Assembly (NCBI GenBank): GCA_930367215.1
Contig: OV884059.1
Coordinates: 240,001,803 to 240,065,802 of the forward strand
DNA length: 64,000 nucleotides
Origin: Pollenia angustigena
Lineage: Eukaryota > Arthropoda > Insecta > Diptera > Polleniidae
Direction: 5' to 3'
Positions 1 to 12,027 of the stretch are shown here, piece by piece. The notes below the pieces were generated by a model that made no database searches, was not told where the DNA came from, and was given only the letters and a program-made list of their open reading frames with translations. The translations under genes and the position numbers were made by a program. Position 1 is the stretch's first letter; each line of letters starts with the position of its first letter.

Positions 1-189
1 TTAAAATTGAAAATATCATTTATTGAAAAAAAAAATATTCAAAATATAAAATTTTTACAATTTTTAGTAATCAATATAATTATTTTGGTAATTGGTACAA
101 AATCAACAAATGGGTTGCTTGAATCTATGAATTTGGTATAAAATTGGTGATTAGAGAAAATTTTTAATTCTTTCCGTGTATTTAAAGAG

Positions 190-724
190 TAATTATCGAA
201 AAACCAATGTACCCACAAAGATTGACTGTTTGGTGCGGTTTATGGGCTGGCGGCATCATCGGGCCGTATTTTTTTTAAATGAGGACAGTCAGGCGGTAAC
301 TGTGGATGGTGTTCGCCATCGTGAGATGATAACGAACTTTTGATGACCTGAATTGGAAGATATGGATGTGGACGATATGTGATTTTAACAGGACGGTGCC
401 ACTTGCCACACAGCTAACGAAACAATGGCTCTTTTGTGCGACAAATTCAATGGCCGTGTTATCTCACGCGGTGGTGATATCAAGTGGCCGCCAAGATCAT
501 GTGATTTTACATCGTTGGACATCTTTCTTTGGGGTTATTTGAAAGAAAAGGTGTACGTCGACAAGCCAGCAACAATTAAAGAGCTAAAGGATGAGATAAT
601 TCGACCCATTAACGGTAAAGAACCTCAATTATGCCTCAGCGTTAGTAAAAATTTGGGCCATCGGATGGAGGTGTGCCGCCGAGGTAGCGGCGGCCATTTG
701 GTCGATATTTTATTCCATACATAA
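190..724 (+). pseudogene. mariner-type (IS630/Tc1/mariner) transposase relict
   Basis: Decayed DDE/D transposase that would cut and join transposon ends in the nucleus. From about 191 the reading gives EKPMYPQRLTVWCG and then WAGGIIGPYF, conserved central blocks of insect mariner-like transposases. The frame then breaks several times (stops near 275-385) and recovers at about 389 with QDGATCHTA, the block holding the second catalytic Asp. It stays open to 721 through WPPRSCDFTSLDIFLWGYLK, the third-Asp block, and ends in VCRRGSGGHLVDILFH, the usual C-terminus. About 36 residues separate the second and third Asp. The N-terminal DNA-binding part and first Asp are not seen upstream. Family assignment is strong; the subfamily is not resolved. 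No terminal inverted repeats were found. Confidence 0.85.
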
Positions 725-1476
725 TTGAACCATATTTTCCAAAATAATTTGTGTTGTATTAAAAATCAACATCGGCCCTTGAATTTGAAATATGTGTTTA
801 CTAATAATAAGGCCTTTAAAAAGGCCTTCATATAGTTTTTCTGTCCTGAATGTTGGCAACAAGTGGTTTTTCTTACGCAAAATATTTCCAGATATCATTG
901 CATGACTTCCGAAATGCATGTTTATACATACTGTGTGTATGTATGTACAGACATGAAGGCAAAATTCTTACACATATTTGCACGCATGGAGTTTAAAAAT
1001 ATTTCAATTTTCTTTTCAGTTGTGGAATGTTTAAGTTAAATATACGTACTTGGAAATTATTCACAGCCAAGGCACTGAAATAAAAAGACGACAGTGTAAA
1101 TTTATTTTTTTTTTGTTTTAACATTTTTTGTGTCTTAAAATGAATTTACACATAACAGCTATAAAATTATCTTGACTTCTTACATAGAATTTTAATTAAA
1201 ATAATTAGGGCTGTATTCTCTGGTGTATAAATTAAGAAATTCCTCACAAATACAACGCAGTATTATTACGACACTTTCGGGTCTCAGCATGCTGTCTTAA
1301 ATATTTGCTTAAGCATTTACTTCACTGTATCTGTAACCAATTTTTTTTTTTTTTGTAGCCAAGTTAAGTGTTGCACAAACAAAACACGAAACAAAAGATG
1401 TTGACATAATAATTTTTAATGGAAAAATTACATTTAAATTTTTTTTAGATTTTTATTATTAATTGTTGCTGATGTG
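725..1476. other. no recognisable feature
   Basis: AT-rich sequence with several homopolymer runs (for example T runs near 1108 and 1342). No coding signal, RNA gene or repeat boundary seen. Confidence 0.5.
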
Positions 1477-1485
1477 TTAAAATTA

Positions 1486-2336
1486 GGTGGCATGTCATAA
1501 CGTCCAGTGTCATAGTGTGCATGGACGTTATGACTTTTGAAAGTGTCACAATGTCCATGGACACTATGACATTTTGCAAATGGACATTATGACACTTTCA
1601 AAAGTGTCTAAAGAAGTTAAATACAAAAAAACTATCTGCATACACGCAGAGAAAAACATGTTTCATTATGGTCCCAACCAACAAAACTACTTAACCATAA
1701 TATGGTTGTCGGTGACAATGATTTGGTTAAATGAAACATAATATGGTAACAAATTTTCTAAAAAAGGTTTTGCTGCTTTTTCTCTGGGTGTATATATTAA
1801 ATATATAACGAAAACACTTTTGGGCGCAAGGATTTTCTCTTCTATGGTATAACAAATACCGGCTTCGCTAATTAAGCTTCTTTGCACAGCCGGCCTTTGG
1901 CCGGGCGCAAGGATTTTATTCTCTATGGTATAACAAATACCGGCTTCGCTAACTAAAGCTTCTCTGCACAGCCGGCCTTTGGCCGGGCGCAAGGATTTTC
2001 TCCTCTATGGTATAACAAACACCGGCTTCGCTAACTAAAGCTTCTCTGCCGATATTTGTTATACCATAGAGAAGAAAATCCTTGCGCCCGGCCAAAGGCC
2101 GGCTATGATCCCAAATTTGTTTACATTCTTGCTTGTAAGAATTTTTGGCATTATTCTTCCTTATTTTGATATTTCAAAACAAATTTTACACATTTTTATA
2201 TTTTTCATTATAAGTTAAGTTGTGGACATTATGACACTTTGCAAAGTGTCATAACGTCCGCGGACGCTATGACATTTCCTTGATGGACGTTATGACACTT
2301 TTGACACTACGACACTGGACGTTATGACATGCCACC
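1486..2336. mobile_element. Foldback-type element, copy 1 (with 9-bp target duplication)
   Basis: 851-bp element starting GGTGGCATGTCATAACGTCC and ending in its reverse complement. It is flanked by a perfect 9-bp direct repeat TTAAAATTA (1477-1485 and 2337-2345). The outer arms consist of short degenerate repeats around GGACNTTATGACAC in both orientations. The inside holds three tandem units of 81-82 bp (starting near 1822, 1903 and 1985), each containing CTTCGCTAACTAAAGCTTC and the GC palindrome of the CCGGCCTTTGGCCGG type. Part of an inverted unit follows near 2050-2105. This is the architecture known for Drosophila FB elements, which also make 9-bp duplications. It has no transposase, so it would depend on an enzyme encoded elsewhere. 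The 101-residue minus-strand frame here is a translation of the tandem units and is not a gene. Confidence 0.9.
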
Positions 2337-2345
2337 TTAAAATTA

Positions 2346-2840
2346 TCTAGTAAAATTTGGTAAAAGTTTATCAAAAGCAAACCATTTGACCGAAATCTCA
2401 AAACCAAATAGATATAAAACGTAGCATGTATGATGATACATTTTTTTTTTTGGTAGGAAGGATGGAGTTTTTTGCTAAGACGACACATTAATTTTATTAT
2501 ATGATAACAGTTTTTATGGGTACATTACGTAGGTGTTCTTTAAGCGGAAAACATTTTAAGAGAAATACTTATGTTAAAAAAAAAAGGAGAACCGTTTTGC
2601 TACGAAATCTTTTTTTAATTTGTTCGCCCCTGTACGTTGGTTTCCATCGAAAAAAAAGGGTTAATAAATCTGAATGTCCTTAACTACTTGTCGGATTGCA
2701 AGATGGTGTACGAGCGAGTTGTAGAGGAGGGCATACGCCTTAAGCAAATGGAGTTTGCGATCACTAACAAGAATTATACTAAATATCACTTTTTAAAATT
2801 AATTATTCTATAGTTAATTTAATAGTTTAATATCTTTAGT
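2346..2840. other. no recognisable feature
   Basis: AT-rich sequence with an A run near 2577-2583. A short frame at 2501-2683 has no recognisable protein and looks like chance. Confidence 0.45.
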
Positions 2841-2960
2841 TTTTCTAAAATCTTTGGACGAAGTTTCTTGACGATCTGGCCTTAGCAACCAGTGAAATGC
2901 GTATAGGAATGGCTTATCCCTTCAACAATAAATTTCAGTGTTTTATCAAGAATAAAAATT
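2840..2960 (+). repeat. dispersed repeat with degenerate hammerhead core, copy 1
   Basis: Shares about 100 bp with copies near 28540-28640 (+) and 37255-37350 (-). The common part contains a CTGATGA-like box, an inverted pair, AGCAACC and GAAATGCG(T/C)ATAG, followed by CAACAATAAA. In this copy the box has decayed to TTGACGA (2868-2874), while the helix II arms TCTGG (2875-2879) and CCAGT (2889-2893) still pair at CTGG/CCAG, followed by GAAAT (2894-2898). Hammerhead cores are known in the terminal repeats of Penelope-like elements, so a Penelope-type terminal fragment is the likely source. Confidence 0.55.
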
Positions 2961-3158
2961 GGGAAGAATTAAAAATTAAACTTTCATTTAGCATCTCATT
3001 CTCTTGTGTGTCTTTGTCAAAACAATTCAATTTTATTCTATTGAGTGCGTAATATTGTGCAAAATGTATAACGGGAATAAAAATATTCGCTCCGCATGTG
3101 AAGGGTATGTAAAAATGAAAAAAAAAAAATTAACAGTTTGTTGCTTTATTTATATTTG

Positions 3159-3575
3159 TATACCCTCCACCACAATTAGTTGGGAAGAGGGTATACTAAG
3201 TTTGTCATTCCGTGTGAAACTTTTTTATTATTCATCTCAGACCCCATAAAGTATACATATATATTCTGGAGCCTTGAGTAAGTCTAAGTCGATTTAGCCA
3301 TGTCCGTCTGTCTGTCCGTCTGTTGAAAACACGCTTTCGAACAACTCAAAAGAAATGAACAAACTTGGTGCCAAATTGCTTGTAGCTATCCTGATCAGTT
3401 TGGGATTGAAATCCAGCAAAATCGGTTCAGTAGGACCAGAGCTATGAATCAAAATGTGAAACCACCACCTAAAAAAATTGATAATTTTGTTACAAAAAAT
3501 AACATACATAAATGCTGGAACAAGGCACGGAATGAGATAAGATTTTGCAAAAATTTGTTTCATTTAACTGGAAAA
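3159..3575 (+). repeat. dispersed fly repeat (TATACCCTCCACC family), 5' part
   Basis: Begins TATACCCTCCACCACAATTA and continues with GAGGGTATACTAAGTTTGTC and a CCGTCTGTCTGTCCGTCTG stretch. It matches 22518-22930 base by base over about 400 bp with moderate divergence. The copy ends before the tandem part that follows in the second copy. No coding capacity; the two short frames on opposite strands inside it are not genes. Confidence 0.8.
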
Positions 3576-4440
3576 GACAACAACGTAGTCACCTTAGTGC
3601 TGTCAATCGATATGACGGTAGAAATCACATAATAGACTACACCAAAACGGTGCAAACTGCGGTAATCAGACTAATTTTATGTACAACAAGGGCCTTCATT
3701 CAAAAGAATGTTTCAAAAATTTTCACATTTCATGTGACGATATTGCATAATGTCTCTTATAAGGGACTCCATCTTAAATCTTTAAAAAAAATGTTATTCA
3801 AATAAAACTTCTAAAAATAATTTTAATAGTTGTTTTAAATTACGTGTTCGGAAAGAATTTTCTTAAAAAGTACTTGGGGAACTTCATGCACTAATGGGTT
3901 AAGCAGGAAAAACAAAATCTTATTATTTAAAAAATTTTGTATTCCCAAAAATTACTTTGATAATATTTGAGAAATGTTAAAAATAAATATACTAAATTGT
4001 TGTAAAAATTAAGCCATTTTTTAAAACTCATTTCAAAATTTTCTAATTTGATAATTCTTCACGACTACGCGGATTGAGATATTGCAAAAAGACTTTAGAC
4101 ATGTAATTTTTTGAACTTATTGGAAATGAGAGTATTTTTTTCGAAAAATAATTAAATATTCATTAGGGAGGTGCTTTAATACCATGGTAGATAAGGCCAT
4201 GATGGATTAATCTCTCATTCAATAGGTAGATAAAGCCTTTTTTATTTTTTTTCGTTTGAATGGGAGATAAAGCCATCATGGCCTTAGCTCACATTAGCAA
4301 TATTAGAAAATGGCTTTATCTCTCATTTCACTGAATCCTCTCCGCTTGTTTTACTAATGAGAGAGAGAGAGCCAGAAAGAGAGAAGGTTATTATTTACTT
4401 AATCCGTTTCACATCTTTGTTTTAAGGCAAATGTACGAAT
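3576..4440. other. no gene; small hairpin near 4186-4290
   Basis: Mostly AT-rich. At 4186-4222 and 4252-4288 there is an imperfect inverted pair around GATAAGGCCATGATGG, and a (GA)n-rich stretch lies near 4360-4384. Nothing else recognised. Confidence 0.45.
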
Positions 4441-4450
4441 ACATGTAATT

Positions 4451-4804
4451 GAGCCAATTTAGACTAGACTAATTGTTCTGGCAGAAAACGACAGTTTGTA
4501 GGCGAAAGAGGTGAAGAGAGTCGTTTTTAGTTGGCATAATTTTTAATCCAGCTTCAACCCTGCATTAGCAGAACAAAACCAATACATACAAACTTATGAA
4601 AAAAACAGGTTCAGTGTTTTCTTTTTTGCAGAGCGATTTTAATCGTTAGTTGTTCGCCGTCGTGTAAACATGAATATAAAAAAATACTAACACATACAAA
4701 GCTGCGTGTACGTATACAATTTTATGCCAGAATAATTAATCCAGTGTAGTTTGGAAAGAACAAAAGTTAATCCGACTAAAAATTAGTCTAGTCTAAATTG
4801 GCTC
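4451..4804. mobile_element. MITE with 24-bp perfect terminal inverted repeats
   Basis: 354 bp bounded by GAGCCAATTTAGACTAGACT plus AATT, with its exact reverse complement at the right end. The 3-bp direct repeat ATT flanks it (4448-4450 and 4805-4807). It has no coding capacity. A 3-bp duplication would fit a PIF/Harbinger relative, although that group prefers TWA, so the superfamily is left open. Confidence 0.8.
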
Positions 4805-4807
4805 ATT

Positions 4808-7800
4808 CAGATCATAATGCACTTAAGGTAACTTTTTGTTAATTTTTATGAATCTGTCATTTGCTTAAGCAAAGTGTGAAACTGATTGAAACTTTCCGTA
4901 CGGAATCAAATGTTTGTTGATTTTATTTTTGTTTTGTAACAGTTTTTTTACAGTAGGTTAAGCAAGGCTATGCATATTACGGTTGGGCCTTTACTTTTGT
5001 TGTACTGACCAATTAGTTTACAGAAGAACTCTCAAATATAAAACACCAGCAGCACGACCGATATGGTTTCGCAATAATTTTACTTTAAAAATTTGATGTG
5101 TTTAACTAAAAATTTTAACAAATAGAATATGGAAATTGTTTACACAAAACATAAATTTTTTTTTTAGTTCAATAATATAAAATAACTAAAAATTAATTTT
5201 CTTACGGAGTTCGCGGTTGAATTTTTGACAGGAAAAATTATATGATTTTTCCATTTATTTCAATTATATTTAATCAACGGACAATATTAAAAGCAACTGA
5301 AAGTCCGTATTAATGTGCACTTAGTTTTTTTAAAAATTGTTAGAATCAGTTAAAAATAAATTTGTTTGGAAATGACTGAACGTTATACTTCTTAAACAAA
5401 CTACAGTCCGTTACTGTAAAAATATTGTGAGTGTACAAAAATATTTTTATATTACAAATCGCACTTGATCATAAAGAGGGTCTTAACTGAAAATATATAT
5501 ATTTTTTTTTTTTTTTTATTCATAACTACCCGTTGCTCAGATGAGTATTTGACACAAAAAGCATGCCAAAAGGGCAAAAAATAATTTAAATAAATATAAA
5601 GAACGAAGTACGCAGTTCGATAGACCACAAAATTTTACATCACTTTGTAAATTTTTCAGAATTTAGGTTGGGATTTGTTGTAGCAGTGTCCCGTGCTTAA
5701 GTCAGAGAAGCAAAGAATATTACATGCGTTTTAACTTTTTTGTTAAGTTCCAAGATGTTTTTATAATTTTATTTAGAGGCTTAGGCTTAAAGGTATTAAA
5801 TTCATTTCATTTCCCTGAAAAAGAATAATGATTGTGAACTGTTGGATTTAAGTATAAGTATGTCCTCAATAGAATATTTTGCGTTTGTTAAGCATAACTA
5901 ATATTTAATATAGCCTAGTTTTCACTATTAAAAAACAACATGAACCCACCGTTAGTCTGCCACCAGATTTTTTTATTAAAACATTCAAACTTTAAATTAA
6001 AAAAACATGTTTAGTAATTTTAGCCAGCTTTTTGGCTCAAACATTCCTCTGTGCACTGTAAGAAGTCTTATTTTGTATACTTTAGGTTTATATGCTTAAT
6101 ACTAAATAACATTTTTTTTTTGCTTTTACTGAAAATTTCGAGTTAATACCCTCTTGTTGATCGAGTTCGATTTGTATATGTGTACAAATTTATGCTTTTA
6201 ATTTGTATTGTCAGGATTTAAAAACATTTTTTTTTTTCATTTTGCTTGACATTTCATTTTGTCCTCTTTTTAATTTTGTTTTTGTTTTTTTAAAACTCAT
6301 AAAAAATAGTAAATATTTTTGAAAACGGGCAAACTTGTGAGATTTGTTTTATGAATCCCCTTTTCAACTTTTGTGAATTTTAAAAAATTATTTCAGTTCA
6401 TAGGAAAAATTTGTGTCAGAAAAGTGAATTTTGTTTTTAAAAATACCTTAAGAAAGCCAAAAGGCCAATTTGCTGAGATTATTCCAAGAAATTGTTGTTT
6501 GTGGTATCTTTTGAGTGGATTTTTTTTGGAAAAAACGACGGTAAGCCTAAAAATATCTGTTTTAATAAATGCACAATTGAAAAGCTTAAGTTTACTGGGC
6601 AAAATTGTTAGGCAAATTTACGAAGTTTGTGTTTTTGATCGTTCATTTGCGAGGCCTTTAACATGCACAGATAGCATGATGACCCTTAATATTTTTTTTT
6701 TAAATTTCAATAAGCAATCGACGTCATCAATACAGCAATCACTGTTCTAGACTTGCACCTAGCCGCAGGATATTTTTTGGTCACACAATCAATAACATTC
6801 TCCAAATGGCCTTTTTGTTACGGGTTTTTGTATTTGTCGTCATTGACAACAAGAGAAAATTTGTACAACTGAAAATAAACAAAAATTTTTAAAATAAATG
6901 TTAAAAGTTCGTCTTGGTTTTGCGCATATTGTAGAGATGTTTTATTTTTCTTCTTATTGTTTTTTGTTTAGAATAACAAAATATTAATCAAACTTTAATG
7001 CAAAAACAATATTTAAGCAAAATTTTAGTTTAAAACTAACTGATAAAAGGTTCATAACAACAAATTCATTGTTTTTAATATATTTTGCTAGTAATTTTTC
7101 ATCAACAATGTGGCAAAAAATAGTCATACCTAAAAGGATTTGTTATTTGTAAAATTTTTATTAGTTTTCGTGGTCCAAATATATTAAAGGAAGACTGTTA
7201 GGGCGGAAGAAGTTGCTAGTTATACGCGATAAGTTGTTATAACCAGTTTTTGTTAAACCTGAACTCCAGATTAGTTTCATTTGAATACAAGTTGAATTAT
7301 TTAATTGAGTGTATAGAAATGTTTCATCGCAATATACCGGAGTTTTTGCAAAGGAGTTTACGCTGAGTAATTAAGAAAATGTTTTCCAAATTTGTAATGT
7401 TCCTTTGTAACCACCCTCGTATATATTTTGATATGCTATATGTTCGTCTTACCAAATCCATCCAAAAACTTAAAATCGGGGGAAATTACTTACACAATAA
7501 CCTTTCCCGAAAACTGCTTTAAACAATAACTTCAGATTTTAAAATATACAAAAATGATCTATTTCATTAACGAGTATTAGATTTTTTGTATTTTGTTATA
7601 AACAAATTTTAGCAGACATCTATGAAAATAATCTTTTTTTCACAATCCTCCCAAAACAATTGTCAATTTAAAAGAATTGTCTATCATTGTTATCCTTGCT
7701 CTGTCAGCTTTCTTGTCACACTTACACACTTTTTATTCATGGTATTTTGTAATTTAAGACTGTTTCCTTAAATATGCTGTAGACAGATCCAAATCTAATT

Positions 7801-8505
7801 TGCAAGCGATATACATTCTAAGGGGACTATGGCTAGTCAAGCATTCAGACCTTCACTCAGATACAATTTTTTTAGAAGACTTGTTGTTTAAAAGGATTTT
7901 TCGTTTGTTCTTTTTAATAAAAATTAAAGAATCTTAACAATATTGAATACCAAATTGCAGAGTAGTTTGTTTTTTTTTACTGGACAAAACATAAACAGCC
8001 ATTTCTATTGTGTTCTTTTATTTAGAAACGTTTGCAAGTCTTGTCAGCTTATGATTTTATTTGCGATATTAAGATGTAGGAAACCTTTTTCTTTTTAATT
8101 AACAAGTTTGTTTAGAATAAAGGCAAATTTTTTTGGTTAATTTAAAACTTTAAAAAGAAAATTAAACTTTGATGAGGATTTCTACTACATAAAATTTTTA
8201 TGTATAGGGTTAACCATTAAGTTGTTTTAATGATAATGACTTAATAGTTTTACATACTTTTTCACTAATATTCACACAATTTTTTTAATCGACTGTTTCC
8301 TCGATTTTTCATTGATGATACGTATGCACTACTTGCAAATAATTACTTGCATGTGGAACCGTAGGGTAAGGTAAGCATCATATATATTAAGATTTTTTTA
8401 TCATTTAATAAACTGAAGTCAAGAATGTAACAGTGGTTTCAATGCTGCCGATTTGGCAAGGCTGTCAAGTGTTAAATATTTATTTAGTGAAATGTTGGCC
8501 ATTTA
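4808..8505. other. long stretch with no recognisable feature
   Basis: 3.7 kb of AT-rich DNA with homopolymer tracts (T run around 5502-5519). A piece at 5402-5441 resembles one end of the TIR element at 44990-45393. Overlapping frames near 6373-6750 on both strands match nothing I know and lack any protein-like signature. I see no exon, RNA gene or complete repeat. Confidence 0.5.
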
Positions 8506-8510
8506 GGAAT

Positions 8511-8990
8511 ATGGATCGTTTAACAACCGAAGAATACGTAATAATAGCTAGAACTTACTACAAATGTGGTGGTTCAAACTTGGCCACTTTTCGAGCATAA
8601 GGGGGTGATTATGTTCGTAATAATCGACCTACTGTGCAACAAATAAGCAACGAAATTTTTAAAAACTTGAAGCGTTACAGATGTGGTCAGACCTGTGCAG
8701 CATTGAAATATCGCTTCTGCCGCTTTCGCTGTGACCGTATGATTGTCGATTTTTTTTTGTTGACCAGCAATTGTAAATTATGTACACGATATGTGATTTC
8801 AACAAGACAGTGAAACGAGCCATTAGAAGGGAGGTTTCCAGCACATTTTTGTGACGTCAATTGGCCACCAATTATCCCAAAAGCAAACTTTCATGACCTT
8901 TAATATCCGCTAAACTTGGAGGCTAGAAAAAATTGCTTGTTCGCAAAATAATAATATGCCATTGCCGAATAATTTCCTTAAACTGATTGA
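8511..8990 (+). pseudogene. mariner-type transposase relict, heavily decayed
   Basis: At 8511 a frame reads MDRLTTEEYVIIARTYYKCG, like the N-terminal helix-turn-helix of insect mariner-like transposases, and continues with RNNRPTVQQI. After a gap the third-Asp region is recognisable as FPAHFCDVNWPP near 8835-8870, preceded by a degenerate FQQD box near 8795. Most of the central domain is missing. Identification rests on these short blocks, so it is less certain than the other mariner relicts. Confidence 0.55.
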
Positions 8991-9240
8991 AACTACGACG
9001 CACTGTGGCTGAAAATTGAATTTCATCGGCCAAAAGTCCAATTTTTTGTCATCGCCGATTTCAAAAATTTTAATGCCATTCGATAGCAAACATATTAGAA
9101 CTAAGGTATCCAAAAAACTAGATTAAAATATTGATAATTGTGGCTGTGGCATGCTGCTGAAAACAAATATTTTATGTTGTTTAAGAAAAAAATTAATTTT
9201 TGTAAATTTGATCAGAACTAAATTATGATTTCTCGCAAAC

Positions 9241-9596
9241 CGTTATCAATAATTGGTCGAAATTTTTTTTGTTATATTAGTGGGATAGTTGTCTTTAAGA
9301 AGTGGTTCATTACATCACTCTATCATTTATACCTGATGTGTTATTAAATGTTTCCCCAGGTTCTATATTTTAGTTAAATCCGAATTTTAGAGGAGTAAAA
9401 CTTGTTAGGGTCAAAATGGGTTAAAGAGATTTTAAAACCATCAGAAAGCTGAAAGTGTCCTCTTTAACCCCATATATACTTGTGCAACTGTTTGGAACTG
9501 TCTGTTACACACTTTTTTTATTTTAATGAAATTACTCGCAACATTTTTGTTTGCTCTTTTTATTTAAGCTGCTCATATGACTGAAATATAACACAA
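9241..9596 (+). repeat. diverged direct repeat, unit 1
   Basis: About 355 bp that recurs about 735 bp downstream (9978-10323). Shared blocks include CTGATGTGTTATTAAAT versus CTGCTGTGTTATTAAAT, CAGGTTCTATATTTTAGT and CATATGACTG(A/G)AATATAA. I see no terminal inverted repeats and no coding capacity. Confidence 0.65.
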
Positions 9597-9977
9597 TGGT
9601 CTACGAACGTTTTGTTTTGAAAAATTATTTGGCTTCTTATGAACGGCTGACATATTTGAATGAAATTTTAAACTGTCATGGCCGGGTAGCTTTTGAGTTG
9701 AATTGAAAGAACACGGGTCCATGGAGGGTCGGGAGACTGACTTGTGGACCTCTAAAATTGGTAACCTCGGAAATTTAAACTTTAAAAAAATTCAACAAAA
9801 ATATATTTATGGATTGCAAAAAAAAATTAAGCTTAAGCTGAATTACAAAAAACATGCTTAAATGTTTAGGTTATCTCCTTTGCCTTTGGAGATATTCGGA
9901 TAAAACGGATTTTTTGGCTTGATTTTATAACGTTTTTTCTAGTTTTTAAATCGGGTGGATTATGTTTTATGTCAAAC

Positions 9978-10323
9978 TGTTATCAATAGTGGGTTCAACA
10001 CTTTTTATATTCGTAGTAAAGCAGTCTTTAAACAATGTTATGTTGTATAACTGTACCGATTATACCTGCTGTGTTATTAAATATTTTTTCAGGTTCTATA
10101 TTTTAGTCAAATTGAAGTTCAGAAGAATAGAATTTATGAGGGTCATTAGGGGTTTAAAGAGATTTTACTAGCTGTAGGAAGGTAAGAGTATCCACTTTAA
10201 ACCCAAATGCACTTTTGTACCTGTTTGGACCAGCCTATAGAACACTTTTTTAGTTTGTGTAAAATTATTCGCAACATTTCTATTGCTCTTTTTATTTTAC
10301 CTATTCATATGACTGGAATATAA
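9978..10323 (+). repeat. diverged direct repeat, unit 2
   Basis: Second unit of the pair beginning at 9241. Homology covers nearly the whole unit but with many substitutions and small indels, so the duplication is old. A 69-residue frame inside it (9962-10171) is not conserved in unit 1 and is not a gene. Confidence 0.65.
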
Positions 10324-10556
10324 GTGTACCAAGCCAAGTGGTGCTAGGTATTTTATATTATATAATTACCAATACCTGTGGGATTTTAAGCGTATCCTAC
10401 TTAAGCCCATTTTAGTTTTTTATTTTAGCTTATTATGCTACCTAGGAACACAGTATAACGCAAGCTATGTATAAAAGCCTGTGGTATTCGGATAAAATCT
10501 TAGTTGTTAAAATACATCTAAGCAATAACAATCTAATTTGTAAATATCTATAAAAA

Positions 10557-11408
10557 ATGGAGAGCTACAGCTATAAAGAATTATCCGAAGAGTATTCTAA
10601 AAATAAAAAGGAGGAAGATGTTTTAAGTTACATTGAAGGAAAACTCAATTTATGTTCCTGCAGCACTGAAAAAGGATCGGAACTGCAAAATTAAGCAAAT
10701 TGAAGCAAGTCCCGGAAAAATCATTAGATAATACTAATGCATATGAATTTGGATTATCGCCGCTACATACAAGAATACGAGTTATGGAGCACATACTAAA
10801 AAATCTGTTACGATTTGGGGTTTGTACCTACAGGATCAATAACAAACAATGACACCAACAAAGATTTAAGAAGCATAAAAAAGAAGGATCAGGCACATAC
10901 GAATGATGGGAATACAGCAAGAAGGCTCTTTTCTGATCCCAAAAAAGCATCTGAAATAATAGGTATTTATATAAGTCTTATATAAGATTTAAAACAATAA
11001 TTGATGTACTTGCATGCAATGAACAAATTGATTATAGAAAATTTGGGGATTATGCCAAAGAAACAGCACGAATATATACTACCAATTATTCATGGAGAGG
11101 ATGTCATTAGGGATCATTTAGTACCACTAGGAGATCTGTCAGAGGAAGCCCAGGAAAAAAGGAATAAAGATTACAGATTTTATAGGGAGCACAATACCAG
11201 AAAAATGTTACGAGATTTTACAAATGAAGATCTGTTTAATATACTGTTGGCTACGACAGATCCGCCCATCTCTAGCATTCGAAGTCAATGGAATGTAGAA
11301 CATCGGGACTTAGATGAAGAAGCAAAAGGGCTGCTACAGGACAGAGGTAATACAAAACCAAGTATGGAATATTTGGAGGCAATTCGAATGAATAGTAGAT
11401 ATAATTAA
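10557..11408 (+). pseudogene. Transib/RAG1-like transposase relict
   Basis: Remnant of a DNA-transposon transposase. Blocks in order, in shifting frames: SPLHTRIRVMEHILKNLLRF near 10755, NDGNTARRLFSDPKKASEII near 10900, FKTIIDVLACNEQIDYRKFG near 10990, then the 135-residue frame ending at 11408. That frame contains HGEDVIRDHLVPLGDLSEEA, QEKRNKDYRFYREHNTRKM and NEDLFNILLATTDPPISS. Transib transposases are relatives of the RAG1 core. The E-x(6-7)-NK-x-x-R-x-(Y/F)-R pattern here resembles the segment around the catalytic Glu at the RAG1 core C-terminus. Frameshifts, a stop near 10695 and a small deletion near 11090 inactivate it. Family recognition is from memory of these motifs; a generic insect transposase is the alternative. 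No TIRs located. Confidence 0.65.
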
Positions 11409-12020
11409 CTTTTATTGTTATTTAAGCAAAAAATATTTTATTTGTCGTTATTGTTATTTAAGTAAAAACAAAAATAAACTTTTGAAAATTTACACCTATT
11501 TATTTTTTTTAATTTAAAAGTATTCTAGTGGAACTGGTTCCAGTTGAACCTGTTGTAGAGTTGATAATGTAGAAACCTATTCACAAAATAATCATAGGTA
11601 TTATTACATGCCTCTGCATTTTTTTTAAAGGTATAGTGGTATATACGAGGCGAATGTATATGCATATAAAGGTAATACGAATACTCATTTGTTCTTACGC
11701 TGATAAAAAAAATATTTTCTCCAGAAATATATAAAAATGTTTATATTTTTCAAAAGAAAACATTATGAGTATGCTTTTAGAAGCAATTTTTAGTCAGTTT
11801 GACATTTATACTCCCATATGCCCTATTCAAAATCAAATTTTTCAAACAAAAAAAAAAATTAATTTGAGTAAAAAATTCTAATAATTCTACACAACGATTT
11901 TTATACAATTAGAACAGTAATGATTTCTAATATGTCCATTATTTTCTAGAAAATTCTGATCAATATCGAGTGGTAAATTGTATTGCCTTTTTTGAACAAA
12001 AAAAAAATTTTAAGCCATTT
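11409..12020. other. no recognisable feature
   Basis: AT-rich DNA with A-rich tracts near 11850. No coding or repeat signal seen. Confidence 0.45.
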
Positions 12021-12027
12021 TCCGGGA

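Noticed and set aside
1687..1992. 101-residue minus-strand frame with repeated SEAGICYTIE phrases
   Set aside because: Translation of the 81-bp tandem units of the Foldback element; the repeat in the protein simply mirrors the DNA repeat.
6373..6750. 125-residue plus-strand frame, with an opposing frame at 6393-6602
   Set aside because: No recognisable domain, AT-rich codon content, frames on both strands, no neighbouring gene signals; chance is the simpler explanation.
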